Assembly: GCA_017528085.1 (NCBI GenBank)
Contig: JAFXPH010000002.1
Span: forward strand, 469,898 to 533,897
Length of the DNA: 64,000 nucleotides
Origin: Clostridia bacterium
Lineage (GTDB): Bacteria > Bacillota > Clostridia > TANB77 > CAG-508
Direction of reading: 5' to 3'
The notes beneath the pieces are model-generated. The model had not been told where the DNA came from. It was given only the letters and a program-made list of their open reading frames with translations, and ran no database searches. The position numbers and the translations under genes are program-made. The first letter of the stretch is position 1, and each line of letters opens with the position of its first letter. Shown here piece after piece: positions 9,612 through 17,643 of this stretch.

Positions 9612-10700
9612 TTAAGGAAGTAAAGAACATTCATAATTTACTTGTCCTTGAAGTTCTCCATTTTTATATTTTACTAAACTAATATCTGGTGCACCTTCAT
9701 ATGTTGGAAGTTCTAATACTATTTCCATAGTGTCATCATTATCTATATCAATGATTTCTATATTAGAAATACTTAAATGATATTCTTCTGTTGTAGCTGA
9801 TTCCCATTTGCTCTTTTCAATATATGCTAAATCTGCAACTTTACTTCCTTGTGAATCAACTAAAGTAATCTTTGAATATCCTGTTTTTCTGTTAGCTAGT
9901 ATAAGAACATATTCTGTAGTTCCATTTCCATCTAAGTCAGAAATGATTGCTTTGACACTATCATATTTTGAAAGATCATTATTTTGAGCAACTATATCAG
10001 GAACTGCATTTACTACTTTAATTTCTCTTGGTATTGCTTCATACTTTTCGGAAAGAGCTATCTTTCCTACATTCTTAACACCAATTGCTCCAGAATAAAT
10101 CTCATCTGATAATGTTCCTAGTTTTGAATCTACATAAGCAAAGTTCTCATAATTATAATATGTAATAACATATTTATCTTTATCTAGACTTGATTTATCA
10201 ATATAATTTAATTTAACTACTTTCATCTCTGAAGTATTTAAAATAAGTCCATCATACAAAACAATTAATTGTTCGTTAAGAGTTTTTACTTCATTAGCTT
10301 TTATAGTATTCGTTGTAGTTGTGTTAGTTGTTGGAACCATAGAATCTATCATATTTGCAATTGAACCAGGTTCTTCATCTGTAGTAGTATTAGTATTATT
10401 AATTTTATTTTCAATTTCAGCTACAGTATTACTATTTTCAATTATAGTATTATATTGTTCTTGAAGATTTTTATTCTCTCTATGAGCTAAATAATAAACC
10501 ATAAGACCAGTAATAATAATACCTATAATGAAAAGTATTAGAAGAATATTTCCAAATGTTCCAATCTTCTTCTTTGTCCTATCTATCTTCTCTTCATATG
10601 ATTCAACTTCTTCTATAACGTCTTTGGAAGTAGACTCTTCCTTTTCTTCTTTTTCTTCTTTTTTCTCTATATTAACTTCATTATCATCTTTTTCAGCCAT
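9612..10700 (-). CDS. Membrane-anchored acidic protein of unknown function
   Basis: The 362-residue protein has a strongly charged Glu/Lys cytoplasmic N-terminus (residues 1-45), one transmembrane helix (about 48-70), a Thr/Asn-rich linker (about 90-130) and an extracellular domain. The C-terminal part repeats patterns such as ISDLDGNGTTEYVLIL and IIDIDNDDTMEIVLEL, which resemble the Asp-rich calcium-binding loops of FG-GAP/VCBS repeats. It is the first gene of a two-gene unit with the GT-C-like gene and has its own promoter. I do not recognise a named family. Confidence 0.7.
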   Translation of the reverse strand: MAEKDDNEVNIEKKEEKEEKEESTSKDVIEEVESYEEKIDRTKKKIGTFGNILLILFIIGIIITGLMVYYLAHRENKNLQEQYNTIIENSNTVAEIENKINNTNTTTDEEPGSIANMIDSMVPTTNTTTTNTIKANEVKTLNEQLIVLYDGLILNTSEMKVVKLNYIDKSSLDKDKYVITYYNYENFAYVDSKLGTLSDEIYSGAIGVKNVGKIALSEKYEAIPREIKVVNAVPDIVAQNNDLSKYDSVKAIISDLDGNGTTEYVLILANRKTGYSKITLVDSQGSKVADLAYIEKSKWESATTEEYHLSISNIEIIDIDNDDTMEIVLELPTYEGAPDISLVKYKNGELQGQVNYECSLLP

Positions 10701-10748
10701 AATAATGCTCCTTTTTACTTTAGTACAATAATATAATTCTACATAAAT

Positions 10749-10777
10749 ATTATATATATCCTAATAATTATTTTCAA
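10749..10777 (-). promoter_or_regulatory. SigA-like promoter for the 9612/8159 pair
   Basis: On the minus strand TTGAAA (10777-10772), a 17-base spacer and TATAAT (10754-10749), about 50 bases before ATG 10700. Confidence 0.7.
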
Positions 10778-10842
10778 CAAAAACAATAATATTTTTACTT
10801 TTTTAAAATTTAATAATATAATAAGAAAAAAGGAGTTTTGAT

Positions 10843-11355
10843 ATGTCAAAAATAATTATAGATTTGCTGCTTTATGCAGTTGGTGCTATAGTGTTATATT
10901 TTATTCTATTATCAATATGTAAGCTTGCTAAAAGAGAGAATCATACAATTATAGAACGCCACGGGAAATATATAAAGACTGTTAAACCAGGACTATTTTT
11001 AACAAGTCCCTTTAGTAAAATTTATGTTGTTCCTGCTACAACATTCTTTGTTGAATCAGAAAGTGATGAGCTTCAAGCAGAGACAATGGATAAAAAACAA
11101 ATCATTTTATATACAAAAGGTTTTTCAGTTATAGTAGAAGATCCTAAAAAGATTTATAAAACTTATTCAACTATTAATAAGCTACTTTCATTTGAGCTTA
11201 CAAAAAGTTTTACTAAGTTAACTCAAAAAAACGATTATGATACTATTACTACTAGAAAGCCAGAAGTAATTGAATCTTTAAAAGATTCTTTAAATGAGAA
11301 ATTACAAAACACTTATGGAATATTAGTTAAAGAAATAGATGTTGATATTTATTAA
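10843..11355 (+). CDS. Short SPFH/Band 7 domain protein
   Basis: The 170-residue protein has one N-terminal transmembrane helix (about residues 5-27) followed by a Band 7-like start, ENHTIIERHGKYIKTVKPGL, and ends with a segment typical of the end of the SPFH domain (NTYGILVKEIDVDIY). Full SPFH proteins such as stomatin or QmcA run to about 300 residues and carry a coiled coil, which is missing here. It may be a minimal scaffold or a truncated relic. It is divergent from the 9612 gene, has a good ribosome binding site (AAGGAG) and is followed by a strong terminator. Confidence 0.7.
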   Translation: MSKIIIDLLLYAVGAIVLYFILLSICKLAKRENHTIIERHGKYIKTVKPGLFLTSPFSKIYVVPATTFFVESESDELQAETMDKKQIILYTKGFSVIVEDPKKIYKTYSTINKLLSFELTKSFTKLTQKNDYDTITTRKPEVIESLKDSLNEKLQNTYGILVKEIDVDIY

Positions 11356-11362
11356 TAAAAAG

Positions 11363-11394
11363 AAAACAGGAGAGGCATGTGTCTCTCCTGTTTT
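11363..11394. terminator. Bidirectional terminator between convergent genes
   Basis: The 12-bp stem AAAACAGGAGAG/CTCTCCTGTTTT with an 8-base loop separates the SPFH gene (+) from the amylase-family gene (-). It has A and T tracts on both sides and can serve both. Confidence 0.9.
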
Positions 11395-11409
11395 GAGCTT
11401 AAAACTAAT

Positions 11410-13320
11410 TTACATTCTTCTTTGCTTCATCAATAGTACCGCGCCATAAGCATCAAGAGATGTCTGACTGGATTTTCCTATCTTCATGAGAAGCTCAGCT
11501 TCTTCAATTTCCGTCTTAGTGACGAATTCATCAGAAATTGTAGTTATCTCAAAATACTTTTTGATATCTACCCTCTCTGAAGTTCTGTTAAGGATAACCC
11601 AGAGTTCCTTATCATCTTTATACCTAACGTAGGCACATACCGAATCAGTAATTTCAATCACCTTGAACTCCGCATCAGCAACAAAGTCTCTTAAAGAGTC
11701 TCTTACTTTTCCCAATTTCCGGAAGAACTTGAGTAATTTCTTATCAAGTCTATCCCACGGGTACTCAGCTCTGCAGAACGGGTCAGCATATCCTTCAAGT
11801 CCTGTTTCATCACCATAGAAAACACATGGTATACCAGGCAAGAAGTAAATCAAAAAGTATGCAATCTGCAACAGTTTCTTACCAAGCTTTCGCTCATCTT
11901 TAGTAAGTCTGTTGTGTTCTGATTGCCACTGCCTAGAGTTATCATTAACCTCAGGGCCGGCAAGCTTTGTGATTGCACGTACAGTGTCATGACTAGAAAG
12001 GAAGTTCATTATTCCGTTTCTAATCTCTTTAGGGTAATTCTCAATGAAAATCTCATTAAGATTCTGGATAAGAACCTGTGACCAATGAGATCCACCATAG
12101 CGAATATACGCCAGTACTGCATTCTTTGTCGGGTAATTCATTACAGATGTAAGTTCTTTACCCAGGAAGTACTCCATGCGGTGACCATAGCTTTCTTTAG
12201 TGCTAGCATCTTCCCAAACTTCGCCGATGATAATCAGCACTTTAAGAATTTCAAGCATAAGGTCTGCATTCATTTCGAGTATGCGGTTTTCAAGTTCGTC
12301 TGGTACATCAAGTCTGAATCCATCAATCTCCAGTTCTTCAAGCCAGCTTCGTACGACCCCATCATCACCAAAGATAAATTCAACTAGTGATTCACTAGCA
12401 TAATTTAGTTTTGGTATAGAAGTGTCCCCCCACCAACTCAAATACTGCGTATGGGCCTCATCAAGGAAATGAAACCAGTCGCTGTAGATGCTTTCAAGAT
12501 TGCCGTATGCACCACCTGAGTGGTACTTACCCTCTTTATCAAAGTAAATGCTATTTGCACCAACATGGTTAAAAACAGCATCTATTATGAAGAGCATTCT
12601 TGTAGCATGCATTGCTCGGGTCAGTTTCTTTAGATCCTCGTTTGTTCCCAAGACCGGATCGACCTTTAAAAGGTTTGCTGCGTTATACCTATGATTAGTA
12701 TCTGCTTCCCAAACAGGATTCATGTACATCATAGTAAAATAGAAAGAACGAATATACTTCAGTTTCTTTCTTATTCCATTTAATGTACCTCCTACAAAGT
12801 CTTTGCCGATTCTATCATTGGTATAGCTAGGTTGAGCACCTTTCCTCCGCTTTCTCCTATCTTTAGGAAATTCTACTGAGCCATCATTGTAGTAAGCATC
12901 TGGAAAGATTTGGATCATGGTCCTACCATAGACCTCAGGATTGATCTTCATAGGTACATATACTGTAAGTTGCCAGCATTTTGCCCCATAAAGAGAATTC
13001 CTAATAGTTCCTTCAAAAGAATCTCCTTCACGTACAATGTACTGCACTCCTCCATTTTGTTCGTATGTGAAATAATACCACAAAATGTTGACATGAGAAA
13101 ACTTGAGTCTGAGTTCGCAATCGATGTAACCATAACCTATATGGTTAATCTTCATCGGATATACGAGCCTCTTTTCCCAATTCCCATGTTCTCTAAATAC
13201 TGCACAAACATTGTAAATGTTAGAGTTACTTGGAATCCTTATCCGTAGATATAAATCTTCATCTACATGTATTGGTCCTGTAGGGTACTTCGACATTGAA
13301 TCTAAGCTGTTGTAAATCAT
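11410..13320 (-). CDS. Intracellular GH13 alpha-amylase family enzyme (neopullulanase/cyclomaltodextrinase-like)
   Basis: The 636-residue enzyme has no signal peptide, so it should act on imported maltodextrins. An N-terminal beta-sandwich-like domain (about 1-130) precedes a TIM-barrel with all four GH13 regions: DAVFNHVG (~245), GFRLDVPDEL with the nucleophile Asp (~335), GEVWED with the acid/base Glu (~368), and SSHDT with the transition-state Asp (~444). The SSHD form of region IV and the N-terminal domain fit neopullulanase-like subfamilies. The base composition is clearly richer in G+C (about 40-45% in sampled lines) than its neighbours. The gene carries its own promoter and ends at a shared terminator, which suggests horizontal acquisition. 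Confidence 0.92.
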   Translation of the reverse strand: MIYNSLDSMSKYPTGPIHVDEDLYLRIRIPSNSNIYNVCAVFREHGNWEKRLVYPMKINHIGYGYIDCELRLKFSHVNILWYYFTYEQNGGVQYIVREGDSFEGTIRNSLYGAKCWQLTVYVPMKINPEVYGRTMIQIFPDAYYNDGSVEFPKDRRKRRKGAQPSYTNDRIGKDFVGGTLNGIRKKLKYIRSFYFTMMYMNPVWEADTNHRYNAANLLKVDPVLGTNEDLKKLTRAMHATRMLFIIDAVFNHVGANSIYFDKEGKYHSGGAYGNLESIYSDWFHFLDEAHTQYLSWWGDTSIPKLNYASESLVEFIFGDDGVVRSWLEELEIDGFRLDVPDELENRILEMNADLMLEILKVLIIIGEVWEDASTKESYGHRMEYFLGKELTSVMNYPTKNAVLAYIRYGGSHWSQVLIQNLNEIFIENYPKEIRNGIMNFLSSHDTVRAITKLAGPEVNDNSRQWQSEHNRLTKDERKLGKKLLQIAYFLIYFLPGIPCVFYGDETGLEGYADPFCRAEYPWDRLDKKLLKFFRKLGKVRDSLRDFVADAEFKVIEITDSVCAYVRYKDDKELWVILNRTSERVDIKKYFEITTISDEFVTKTEIEEAELLMKIGKSSQTSLDAYGAVLLMKQRRM

Positions 13321-13385
13321 CTTTTCGCTCCTTTCCCAACATTTTGAATCTCAAATCGTTGTACTCATAACGTAACTGTACAAGT

Positions 13386-13415
13386 AGTATAATACCGTAA
13401 GCTCTTATTTGTCAA
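13386..13415 (-). promoter_or_regulatory. SigA promoter of the amylase-family gene
   Basis: Minus strand TTGACA (13415-13410), an 18-base spacer and TATACT (13391-13386), about 65 bases ahead of ATG 13320. Confidence 0.75.
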
Positions 13416-13425
13416 CAAACAAAAA

Positions 13426-13465
13426 AAGAATTATCCATAAATTAACTCTTATGAATAATTCTTTT
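13426..13465 (-). terminator. Terminator after the signal-peptidase-like gene
   Basis: An imperfect stem (AAGAATTAT and its complement, with one mismatch before a CAT/ATG extension) followed by a T run on the minus strand, just after the stop at 13488. The amylase promoter lies immediately beyond it. Confidence 0.75.
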
Positions 13466-13487
13466 TTATATAAACTTAATTCTATTA

Positions 13488-14060
13488 CTATACGTCTTTA
13501 GCTCTAAATATACTTATTATTTTTCCATCTATGTCTTCAACTTTAATTGCTCCGTATATTCTTGAATCGTCAATTATTTCTCTTTGGTCACTGATTACAA
13601 ATACTTTGCCTTCTTCTACTTTATATGGAAGAGAAATACCAACTTTTTCTTTTACTTCTTTTTCTAAATACTTTTTATCTTTTTCTACATGATTATTAAT
13701 AACTATTTCATCATTTTTATTTGTTTCTATTATTTGTCCTTCAATAGCTATTACTCTTAAGACATATTGTTTATCACCTTTCTTAAATGTAACAATATCT
13801 CCAACATTGTAAACGCTCTTATGCTTATAAAATAGTATTACATCCCCGTTGGAAATACTTGGTGCCATAGCGTCACCTTCCATCTTGCCGACTCCAAGTA
13901 AAAATACTCCAAGTATTGTTAATACAAAAGCAACAACTAAAGCAATTCCAACAATTCTAGCTACTATATTGAGCTTCTTCAAATATTCAATTCTTTTATT
14001 TAGTGTTTCATGTTCGCTTTTAAGCTGATCTATGAAAACACTGTCGCCCAATAATTCCAT
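13488..14060 (-). CDS. Signal peptidase I-like protein lacking both catalytic residues
   Basis: The 190-residue protein has an N-terminal coiled-coil segment (1-30), one transmembrane helix (about 34-57) and then a clear S26 signal peptidase fold. The serine box reads MEGDAMAPSISNGD, so the catalytic Ser is Ala64. The lysine box reads YVLRVIAIEG, so the general-base Lys is Leu101. The GDNR box is ISDQR, followed by the conserved DSRIYG. Active SipS-type enzymes have GDSM and YVKR. I therefore infer a non-proteolytic homologue that may bind signal peptides or act as a regulator. It lies 12 bases after the DivIVA-like gene and should be co-expressed with it. Confidence 0.85.
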   Translation of the reverse strand: MELLGDSVFIDQLKSEHETLNKRIEYLKKLNIVARIVGIALVVAFVLTILGVFLLGVGKMEGDAMAPSISNGDVILFYKHKSVYNVGDIVTFKKGDKQYVLRVIAIEGQIIETNKNDEIVINNHVEKDKKYLEKEVKEKVGISLPYKVEEGKVFVISDQREIIDDSRIYGAIKVEDIDGKIISIFRAKDV

Positions 14061-14072
14061 TTTTCCTTTCCT

Positions 14073-15002
14073 TTATAGTAGAGATATTTTTTTCTTACGC
14101 ATTTTCTTGCCAGGTATTACTTCTACATCTGGATCTTCTTCTACTTCTGGTAAAGCTATAGCTTTTGATTTAGCGACCCTTTTAGAAGTTTTTTCTGCTT
14201 GTTTTAAGATTTCCTTCTCTTTTTTCTTTTCAGATTTATCTACTTGTTTTTCTACTTTTTCAAGTTTCTTTTCTGTTCTCTCTACTTTCTTTTGTAGATT
14301 TTCAATTATTTCTTCGTAGTATTCTCTTTGTTCATCTAATTTATCTTTATAGTCATCATCTAATTCTTCTTTGATTCTTCTACAATATTCAATCTTTTTA
14401 TCTTTAAATTCTTCATCTGTAGACTTGATTGCTTCATTAATAGCATCTGTCTTAGATTTTTCAATATCTTCTATCTTCTTTTCATAGAAGTTCTTTTGAG
14501 TAATAGCTTCATCTCTAAACACTGATGTTAGGGCTTCTGATTTAAATGAGTTATCTGATTTTAACTTTTCAATCATTTTCTCATAGTATTCTTTTTGTTC
14601 ATTAAGTTTATCTTGGTACATTGAATTGTATTCTTCTGATACCGCTTTAGCATAATCATTTTTAGCATCTTCAATTTTATTAAAGTTTGTTATTTTTAGT
14701 TCAGAAATTAAGTTCTCATAGTATTTCTTTTGATTGTTCATCATTATAGTATACTCTGCAGTAACTCTATTTCTAATTACGTCCTCGTTTATTGGAGGTG
14801 CAGCTTGATATTCTACCCTAGTAGAAGTACCTTTTTCTTTTAATTCTGCCATTTCCTTTTCGTAGAATTCTTTTTGATTTTCCATAAGAATTTGATATCT
14901 GTTATTAAGATCTTGCATCTTTTCTAGAACATCAATCTCATCTACGCCACCGAAAAACTTCTTTTTAAAATTAAATCTGCACAAGTCTAATTCGTTGCCC
15001 AT
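14073..15002 (-). CDS. DivIVA-like coiled-coil protein with five repeated QKxYYE motifs
   Basis: The 309-residue protein begins with a segment, FKKKFFGGVDEIDVLEKMQD (residues 12-31), resembling the N-terminal lipid-binding domain of DivIVA/GpsB. It continues as a long charged coiled coil with a motif Q(K/R)xxYE(x)2-3I/M recurring at Q43, Q91, Q136, Q169 and Q225. The C-terminus is Lys/Glu-rich with a basic end. ATG 15002 is chosen over TTG 15005 because GAGAGG lies eight bases before it. It has its own promoter and is followed by the signal-peptidase-like gene. It probably recruits factors to curved membrane or division sites; this is inference. Confidence 0.65.
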   Translation of the reverse strand: MGNELDLCRFNFKKKFFGGVDEIDVLEKMQDLNNRYQILMENQKEFYEKEMAELKEKGTSTRVEYQAAPPINEDVIRNRVTAEYTIMMNNQKKYYENLISELKITNFNKIEDAKNDYAKAVSEEYNSMYQDKLNEQKEYYEKMIEKLKSDNSFKSEALTSVFRDEAITQKNFYEKKIEDIEKSKTDAINEAIKSTDEEFKDKKIEYCRRIKEELDDDYKDKLDEQREYYEEIIENLQKKVERTEKKLEKVEKQVDKSEKKKEKEILKQAEKTSKRVAKSKAIALPEVEEDPDVEVIPGKKMRKKKISLL

Positions 15003-15092
15003 CAAATTTTCCTCTCATTAGTGTGTTTTGTGGATTTTTATCCACATCTTTTGCATAAAATGTGTATATTCTGCGCATTATTACTCATATTT

Positions 15093-15121
15093 ATTATAAA
15101 AAAAAGAGCCCTTTTATTCAA
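15093..15121 (-). promoter_or_regulatory. SigA-like promoter for the coiled-coil / dead-peptidase pair
   Basis: Minus strand TTGAAT (15121-15116), a 17-base spacer and TATAAT (15098-15093), about 85 bases before ATG 15002. A short GTGGAT/ATCCAC hairpin lies in the untranslated leader near 15027-15042. Confidence 0.75.
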
Positions 15122-15197
15122 CAAGTGTACCATTTTGTAACTAAAATAAAAATTTAATGTAATAATTAGTAGTTTCTTAACAAATGCATAACGAAAA

Positions 15198-15226
15198 AAA
15201 GATCTGAACAAATTGTTCAGATCTTT
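15198..15226 (-). terminator. Terminator after the three small secreted-protein genes
   Basis: A perfect 13-bp stem, AAAGATCTGAACA with its complement, 3-base loop and T run on the minus strand, 24 bases after the stop at 15250. Confidence 0.9.
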
Positions 15227-15249
15227 AAAAAGAAATTATCATTTTTATC

Positions 15250-15558
15250 TTAGTCTACTTTTGATTCTATAGGTTCTTCTTTTTTAACTTCCCCATTAGT
15301 TTCTTCCTTTCTTGTTAGGAAAAAAATTAATGTTCCTGATATTACTACAGCTCCAACTCCTAAACCAACCATTTTTTTAGTTTTTTCCACTTTTTTAGTT
15401 TTTTCCACCTTCTCTACATTAGGATTTGTTGTTGGTTTTGTTGGTAGATATATATCTTCTAGAGGATCCCTCGCTACATCTGCTCTAACACTACAAAAAG
15501 CACCTATAATAATTGCTACTATTATTGAAACTATAATAATCTTACTAGTTTTCTTCAT
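15250..15558 (-). CDS. Small secreted/membrane protein (third of three tandem relatives)
   Basis: I place the start at ATG 15558, preceded by GAGGAAAAAA. A start at 15621 would only add a basic stretch read out of frame from the overlapping gene. The 102-residue protein has a signal peptide (MKKTSKIIIVS... to about residue 26) with a likely cut before ADVARDP. A short linker with VEKTKK repeats follows, then a second hydrophobic helix (about 67-85) and a charged cytoplasmic tail. Topology and the mature ADxxxDP start match the two genes upstream. The gene overlaps its predecessor by 14 bases. Function unknown. Confidence 0.7.
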   Translation of the reverse strand: MKKTSKIIIVSIIVAIIIGAFCSVRADVARDPLEDIYLPTKPTTNPNVEKVEKTKKVEKTKKMVGLGVGAVVISGTLIFFLTRKEETNGEVKKEEPIESKVD

Positions 15559-16087
15559 TTTTTTCCTCTTTCGCTTCCTCTTCTTTGGTTTCTTCAGCTG
15601 GTTCTTCTGGTTTAGAGCCAAAAGCTGGTTCTTCTACAGGAGGAGGTACTACTTCTTTTCCTCTTGTAGCACAGAATATAATAATTCCAACTACTACAAC
15701 AGCACAAACTCCTATTAGAGCCATTCTATTAACACTACTAAATTGTTCTTCACCTGCCTCTGACTCATTTGGTCCTATTAAAGCACCTTCTTCAATACTT
15801 TCATCATGTGGAGCAATTAATTCATCATGTGGTTCTTCTCCTTCTACTTCATCTTCAAGAGTAGAAATTAATTCGCTATGTTGTTCTGTAACAACATTTT
15901 CAGCTTCTTCTGGTACTTCTGCTATTTCAGCTTCTTCTGGTACTTCACCTATTTCAGCTTCATCTAGATAATCATTACTTGTATGACGAGTTCCTGGATC
16001 AATTAAATCTGCATGAACTATGCTGAAAGAGCATACTACTGCTACAATAATAAATGCACTTAATAAAATTTTACTTGTCTTTTTCAT
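15545..16087 (-). CDS. Acidic secreted/membrane protein (second of three tandem relatives)
   Basis: The 180-residue protein starts at ATG 16087 (AGGAGG six bases before). It has a signal peptide (MKKTSKILLSAFIIVAVV...) and a mature start ADLIDPG. A very acidic, Glu/Pro-rich extracellular region follows with internal repeats (AEIGEVPEEAEIAEVPEEAE; HDELIAPHDESIEEG), then a transmembrane helix (about 121-140) and a Glu-rich cytoplasmic tail. Both ends overlap neighbouring genes, 17 bases upstream and 14 downstream, so translation is likely coupled. It has the same architecture as its neighbours. I do not recognise the family. Confidence 0.72.
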   Translation of the reverse strand: MKKTSKILLSAFIIVAVVCSFSIVHADLIDPGTRHTSNDYLDEAEIGEVPEEAEIAEVPEEAENVVTEQHSELISTLEDEVEGEEPHDELIAPHDESIEEGALIGPNESEAGEEQFSSVNRMALIGVCAVVVVGIIIFCATRGKEVVPPPVEEPAFGSKPEEPAEETKEEEAKEEKNEEN

Positions 16088-16364
16088 CACTTTCCTCCTT
16101 TAAATCATCTATATTTTTTTCATCATTAGAGTCATTTTTATTTTTTTCAAAATGTCCTGCTATAAAATATACAGCAACTAATATTACTATAATTACTGCT
16201 CCAAAAGTTTTCAAAATTTCAGTAAAGTATATTGGTCTACGATATTCAGTGTATTCAGGTATTTCTTTAAATAAGTAACGAGGATCAGCTAAATCTGCAA
16301 AAGCATTAATTGTAATTGCTATAAAGGCAGTAAAAAAGCATATTATTCTCTTAAATAATTTCAT
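16071..16364 (-). CDS. Small secreted/membrane protein (first of three tandem relatives)
   Basis: The 97-residue protein has a signal peptide (residues ~1-22) with a likely cut before ADLADPRYLF, a short extracellular segment rich in Tyr and Arg, a transmembrane helix (about 49-69) and a charged cytoplasmic tail. The mature start A-D-L-x-DP is shared with the next gene. It follows the MFS transporter by 12 bases and overlaps the next gene by 17, so these four genes look like one unit. Function unknown. Confidence 0.72.
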   Translation of the reverse strand: MKLFKRIICFFTAFIAITINAFADLADPRYLFKEIPEYTEYRRPIYFTEILKTFGAVIIVILVAVYFIAGHFEKNKNDSNDEKNIDDLKEESDEKDK

Positions 16365-16376
16365 CTTACGTTCCTC

Positions 16377-17429
16377 CTAGTTCTCTATTTTTTTCATATA
16401 GTTTTCATATAATTTTATTCCTATATAAAGGATTACCATAGATGCTAAAGTAATTATACATAGTCCTATTTTATTAAATACTACTGATGTATCACCAAAG
16501 AATGCTGGCATAGCTCCTACAAATAATGCAAATGTTAATAATCCAAAGGCAAATCCTTTGCCATTATTTAATATATTGCTTAATGCAGTAAGTGTGATTG
16601 GCATAGTCATGTTAAAGAATAGTATTGCTATAATTCCAAGAGCTGGATTATTAAAAGCAAATATGAATAAAATTCCTGATAATAAAAGTGATATTACTGA
16701 TATCTTTTTAAATCCTATTCTATCTCCTATTATTCCACCTAACATCTTTCCAAATACAACTGATAATATTGCAATAACTGCAAGTACAATATTAGATTTC
16801 CAGCTAAAGTTAAGAATCATTCCAACATAACTTCTTATACAAACAGTAATCATTAAACATATAATTGCAATAACTTCGCTTATAGAAATATTATCATATT
16901 TTGTCTCTACATTAGATACTTTATCTTTAATCTTTGTATAAAGATATATTAAAGCAATAAATGATAATAATAGAAGTATGTGTACAATATAATATTTATT
17001 AAATCCATACTTACCAGAAAGTGACCCTAAAAATACACCTAATGCTCCAGTAGATACATATATTCCAGAAGGTGTGGCCTTTTTATCACTAATATTTAAT
17101 ACATCTATTCCTCCACCAACATGGAATAGAGAATTTCCAATTCCAGCGATTATAGCTGCAAGTATTGCATTATTATAAAAAGCAAATCCTAAGCTTACAA
17201 GCAAGCACCCTACAGCAGAGCAAATAGCATTTTTGTTTAATTTATCAGCTATAATTCCTACTGGAAGTTGAACAGCAAATGCAAAAAAATTGTATGCAAT
17301 TACTGCATCAAAAAGAGTTATTACATCATTTCCTAGTTTACTTGCGACCAAGTTTACAACTAATACATTACATGCTAAATCGACAATGAAATGTATAATA
17401 CTATAAGTAGTTACTATTAGTTTTTTCAT
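16377..17429 (-). CDS. MFS-type transporter
   Basis: A 350-residue hydrophobic protein with about 11-12 helices. The MFS loop 2-3 signature is visible as GIIADKLNKN (near residue 60), and a second copy appears in the C-terminal half as GGIIGDRIGFKK. The start at ATG 17429 is chosen because GAGG lies six bases before it. An upstream in-frame start at 17468 lacks a site. The substrate cannot be told from sequence. It is the first gene of a probable unit with the three small secreted proteins and may export or import something they handle. Confidence 0.75.
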   Translation of the reverse strand: MKKLIVTTYSIIHFIVDLACNVLVVNLVASKLGNDVITLFDAVIAYNFFAFAVQLPVGIIADKLNKNAICSAVGCLLVSLGFAFYNNAILAAIIAGIGNSLFHVGGGIDVLNISDKKATPSGIYVSTGALGVFLGSLSGKYGFNKYYIVHILLLLSFIALIYLYTKIKDKVSNVETKYDNISISEVIAIICLMITVCIRSYVGMILNFSWKSNIVLAVIAILSVVFGKMLGGIIGDRIGFKKISVISLLLSGILFIFAFNNPALGIIAILFFNMTMPITLTALSNILNNGKGFAFGLLTFALFVGAMPAFFGDTSVVFNKIGLCIITLASMVILYIGIKLYENYMKKIEN

Positions 17430-17502
17430 TAAAAACCTCATAAAAATATAATCATTTTTTCTACTCACATATTATCATATGATATATATTTTTACAATAA
17501 AA

Positions 17503-17528
17503 AAAGAGCTAGCTTTTGCTAACTCTTT
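17503..17528 (-). terminator. Terminator after the tRNA cluster
   Basis: Stem AAAGAGTTAGC/GCTAGCTCTTT (one G-T pair) with a 4-base loop and a T run on the minus strand, just past the CCA end of tRNA-Phe. Confidence 0.8.
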
Positions 17529-17530
17529 TA

Positions 17531-17606
17531 TGGTGGTCTGAGGTGGAATCGAACCACCGACACGGGGATTTTCAGTCCCCTGCTCTACCAACTGAGCTAT
17601 CAGACC
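17531..17606 (-). tRNA. tRNA-Phe (GAA)
   Basis: 76-base cloverleaf on the minus strand with acceptor GGTCTGA/TCAGACC, anticodon GAA in ACTGAAAATC, T arm GGTTCGATTCC and an encoded CCA end. Confidence 0.98.
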
Positions 17607-17643
17607 ATATACAAAAAATATCTAGTCAAGCTAGATATTTTTT

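Noticed and set aside
9612..10700. Calling the acidic membrane protein a VCBS or adhesin protein
   Set aside because: Only two Asp-rich loops resemble the repeat. Not enough to name a family.
12085..12403. Plus-strand frames inside the amylase-family gene
   Set aside because: Shadow frames of a gene with all four GH13 motifs.
15559..15621. Longer start for the 102-residue secreted protein
   Set aside because: The added residues are a basic stretch produced by reading the overlapping gene out of frame, and the signal peptide starts cleanly at 15558.
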